From Bacillota bacterium (GTDB lineage Bacteria > Bacillota > DTU065), in the NCBI GenBank assembly GCA_018435125.1, contig JAHDNZ010000002.1, positions 1 to 32,186 of the forward strand: 32,186 nt of DNA, given 5' to 3'. Made by a program: the position numbers and the translations under genes. Within the stretch, counting starts at the first letter, position 1; each line of letters begins with the position of its first letter. A model generated the notes under the pieces. That model made no database searches and was not told the origin of the DNA. It saw only the letters and a program-made list of their open reading frames with translations. Below are positions 30,336 to 32,186 of the stretch, piece by piece.

Positions 30336-31997
30336 ATGAGTAAAGTTAAATTGCTTATTCCGCTTGTGATATTAGTTTTGTCCTTAATTGTTCAAGCTGC
30401 CCCCTTAAGTTTAAATCAGCTTAAAACAAGGGTTAATAAGCGTCAAAATAACCTTGATCTCTTGGACTATCCAAGTATTTTCCAAAATATTGATGAACTC
30501 TCTATGTTAGAAAAAGACCTTAGTAACAATTTAGATATTGATGCAGCAAAAAAGCAGCAAGAGTTCGATGAAAAACTTACTGCTACCTATTTAATGACTT
30601 TTGAATCTTTAAAAATAGAAACTCGTGCTATTTGGATCGATAATATCTATTTAGCTAACATCAATTCCAAAAATGATGTCACTAAGATGATGGAATGGCT
30701 TTCTTCATTAAACTTTAACTTGATTTTACCAGATGTATACAATCAAGGCCAAAGCATCTACCCGAGCAAGATTGTTCCCCAACACTATAAATATAAATCT
30801 CTTTATAAAGGGGATTTGCTTGCTGACATGGTCGAAGAAGCTCACCGATTAGGTATGGAAATTCACCCTTTGGTGGTCTTATTTGGTCTGGATTCTGAAA
30901 TGGAACTTTTTTTTGACGATTTAACAGTCTTTGATCGTGATATCGATGGCAACTATCTTAACATTTATGGGCAGGCTTTTCTTTCTCCGGCTTCACCGGT
31001 TATAAGAGAAAGACTTATTTCTGTACTTAAGGAGATAGCCACTTACGATGTTGATGGTATTCATCTGGACTATGTTCGTTTTAGCACAGGTTTTGGTTAT
31101 GGTGAAATTATTAGCAACATCTTTGAAAATTTTTATGGTGTTAGGCCAAAAGATATTTCTCCGACTTCTTCCTTAAATAAATGCTATCAGGAATTCAAAA
31201 CCCAGTTTGTCAGTAGCTTTGTCGATCGAGCTACTAGAGAAATAAGATCTATTAATCCTCGTCTCATTGTCTCAGCTGCTGTAGCTTCACCTTATGATTG
31301 GGGTAAATACGACCTTGCTCAAGATCATAAACACTGGCTGAATAACAGATTTATTCATTCGCTCATACTAATGAGCTATTCGCTTTATGCTGAGCTGTTT
31401 ACGGAAGTTATTAGTAAAGATTATAATTACATTCAAAACAAAGCCTTTACTCTTCCGGGTATGGGTCTTTATAACTGGGATGGTAAGGAGTATGTTAGAC
31501 AGATCGAAGCTTCACATGACTTGCCATTTACCGGACAAGCGAGCTTTTCTGCTGTTCATTTAAAAGGCAACAAAGAAACCTTCCTTAAAGAAGGGCCTTA
31601 TAGGGAACAAGCAACATTAACTATTAGATACCCTCAGAAAGCAGCTACTCTTATTCTTCAAGATTTAGCCTTGCGATTAAAATTAACTGCTGCTATTTCC
31701 GGTCTAAACCAGGAAACTATTAGCAATTGGGAAACTAAATTAAACCAGGCAGCTCTAGGTATAACTCATCTTTCTCTTAGGCCTTGGCCAGAAAGAGACT
31801 TAAAAGAAGGTAACGCTGCCGAAAAAACTGCTGTCTTAACAGTAATTAAAAATCTAGATAACCTTATAGAAGAAGCTTGTACTTTAGGAAGAGCTAGCCA
31901 AAGAGTTACACTAGAAATAAATAGAGCAAGAAGTCTGCTTGAAATGTATAAACATTTCTCCTCATCTTACTCATATACTCCTATCTCTTATAATTAA
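30336..31997 (+). CDS. Secreted GH10-like (DUF187) glycoside hydrolase
   Basis: The 553-residue protein has a signal peptide (KVKLLIPLVILVLSLIVQAA) and a GHL10/DUF187 catalytic-type domain at about residues 95-400: ETRAIWIDNIYLANINSKND, NFNLILPDVYNQGQSIYPSK, AHRLGMEIHPLVVLFGL and YDVDGIHLDYVRFS. The last block is the most conserved (the D-x-V-R acidic cluster). It is likely a glycan-cleaving enzyme outside the cytoplasm. The helical region at about 30-85 and the C-terminal 110 residues are extra. I chose the ATG at 30336 because GAGGAGG precedes it; an upstream in-frame start at 30303 lacks a site. The substrate is unknown. Confidence 0.9.
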   Translation: MSKVKLLIPLVILVLSLIVQAAPLSLNQLKTRVNKRQNNLDLLDYPSIFQNIDELSMLEKDLSNNLDIDAAKKQQEFDEKLTATYLMTFESLKIETRAIWIDNIYLANINSKNDVTKMMEWLSSLNFNLILPDVYNQGQSIYPSKIVPQHYKYKSLYKGDLLADMVEEAHRLGMEIHPLVVLFGLDSEMELFFDDLTVFDRDIDGNYLNIYGQAFLSPASPVIRERLISVLKEIATYDVDGIHLDYVRFSTGFGYGEIISNIFENFYGVRPKDISPTSSLNKCYQEFKTQFVSSFVDRATREIRSINPRLIVSAAVASPYDWGKYDLAQDHKHWLNNRFIHSLILMSYSLYAELFTEVISKDYNYIQNKAFTLPGMGLYNWDGKEYVRQIEASHDLPFTGQASFSAVHLKGNKETFLKEGPYREQATLTIRYPQKAATLILQDLALRLKLTAAISGLNQETISNWETKLNQAALGITHLSLRPWPERDLKEGNAAEKTAVLTVIKNLDNLIEEACTLGRASQRVTLEINRARSLLEMYKHFSSSYSYTPISYN

Positions 31998-32005
31998 AAA
32001 TAACA

Positions 32006-32034
32006 GGCTGCTAAAAGTAGCAGCCTTGTTTTAT
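32006..32034 (+). terminator. Terminator after the GH10-like gene
   Basis: GGCTGCTA and TAGCAGCC (32006-32013, 32018-32025) form a perfect 8-base stem with a 4-base loop, followed by TTGTTTTATTTT. Confidence 0.92.
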
Positions 32035-32087
32035 TTTAAACACAATGGTGGATTTTATAATTAAGTTAGCCACTTAAGATAAAAAAA

Positions 32088-32157
32088 CGCCATGTGAATT
32101 TCATGTTATATTGAAGTTACCTCAACTATCAATAGACAAGGATGAATTCACATGACG
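32088..32157 (+). repeat. Inverted repeat enclosing a transposase start
   Basis: CATGTGAATT (32091-32100) and its exact complement AATTCACATG (32145-32154) flank 44 bases and enclose AAGGA, the ribosome binding site. The right arm contains the ATG start codon. With flanking bases, 12 of 13 positions pair. The arms could be part of the insertion-sequence end, or a hairpin that hides the start codon from read-through transcripts. Confidence 0.65.
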
Positions 32158-32186
32158 CAAATTAAGGATAACACAAATTCACGCAA
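32152..32186 (+). CDS. Transposase N-terminus, cut by window edge
   Basis: Only 11 codons are present (MTQIKDNTNSR), after AAGGA 8 bases upstream. The start resembles N-termini of insertion-sequence transposases, and the preceding inverted repeat supports a mobile element. The IS30 family is a guess from this start alone; I cannot confirm it. Confidence 0.45.
   Translation, partial: MTQIKDNTNSR

Noticed and set aside
1-32186. tRNA, rRNA genes or a CRISPR array
   Set aside because: I saw no cloverleaf-like sequence with conserved arms, no rRNA stretches and no regularly spaced repeats. The three operator boxes at 11314-11405 are too few and too short to be CRISPR repeats.

Overview
The window holds the right-hand part of an integrated temperate phage (about 1-15470) followed by about 16.7 kb of chromosome from a low-GC, endospore-forming member of the Bacillota. 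The host is placed by the spore-coat manganese catalase gene cotJC and by Firmicutes-type ribosome binding sites. Secreted solute-binding proteins have ordinary signal peptides without a lipobox cysteine, and there is a small outer-membrane-like beta-rich protein. Both hint at a double-membraned (diderm) lineage such as Halanaerobiales or Limnochordia-like bacteria. That placement is inference.

Prophage. Almost everything from 11273 down to 1 is one leftward early operon: a Cro-like regulator, small unknown genes, a Rha-type antirepressor, a Sak4-like ATPase, a Gam-like nuclease inhibitor, two small membrane proteins, a DnaD-type replication initiator, a DnaB helicase, SSB, an ASCH-domain protein, an HNH nuclease, a DUF1064 nuclease and a DUF2292 protein. 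The operon starts at a near-consensus promoter (11306-11334) whose spacer contains one of three related operator boxes. Rightward from 11429 lies the lysogeny arm: CI-like repressor, ImmA/IrrE peptidase, a decayed piece of a second immA, a hicA-hicB-unknown gene cassette and a large serine integrase (13903-15456). The structural genes and the left attachment site lie beyond position 1.

Junction. The integrase stops 13 bases before the sequence becomes, in frame, the last 128 codons of cotJC. The phage has therefore split cotJC, and the first 60 or so codons should lie at the far end of the prophage. This resembles the sporulation-gene intervening elements known from sigK/skin and spsM/SP-beta, and it is the most interesting feature here.

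Host region. After the cotJC fragment come a coiled-coil Gly/Gln/Tyr-rich protein, a PTS EIIC-like membrane protein, and an alpha-glucan phosphorylase overlapping a dodecin gene. On the other strand follows a DUF2284 (frameshifted)-YbjQ-heparinase II/III operon. Next are an orphan family 1 sugar-binding protein, an M32 carboxypeptidase with a LacI regulator, and a polar amino acid ABC transporter operon with an EamA exporter overlapping its last gene. The window ends with an outer-membrane-like protein, a secreted GH10-like (DUF187) glycoside hydrolase and the first codons of an insertion-sequence transposase. The theme is carbohydrate uptake and turnover.

A second unusual item is the 8640-8735 gap inside the early operon, where four alternating complementary six-base modules form mutually exclusive hairpins around a stop codon and the next Shine-Dalgarno site.
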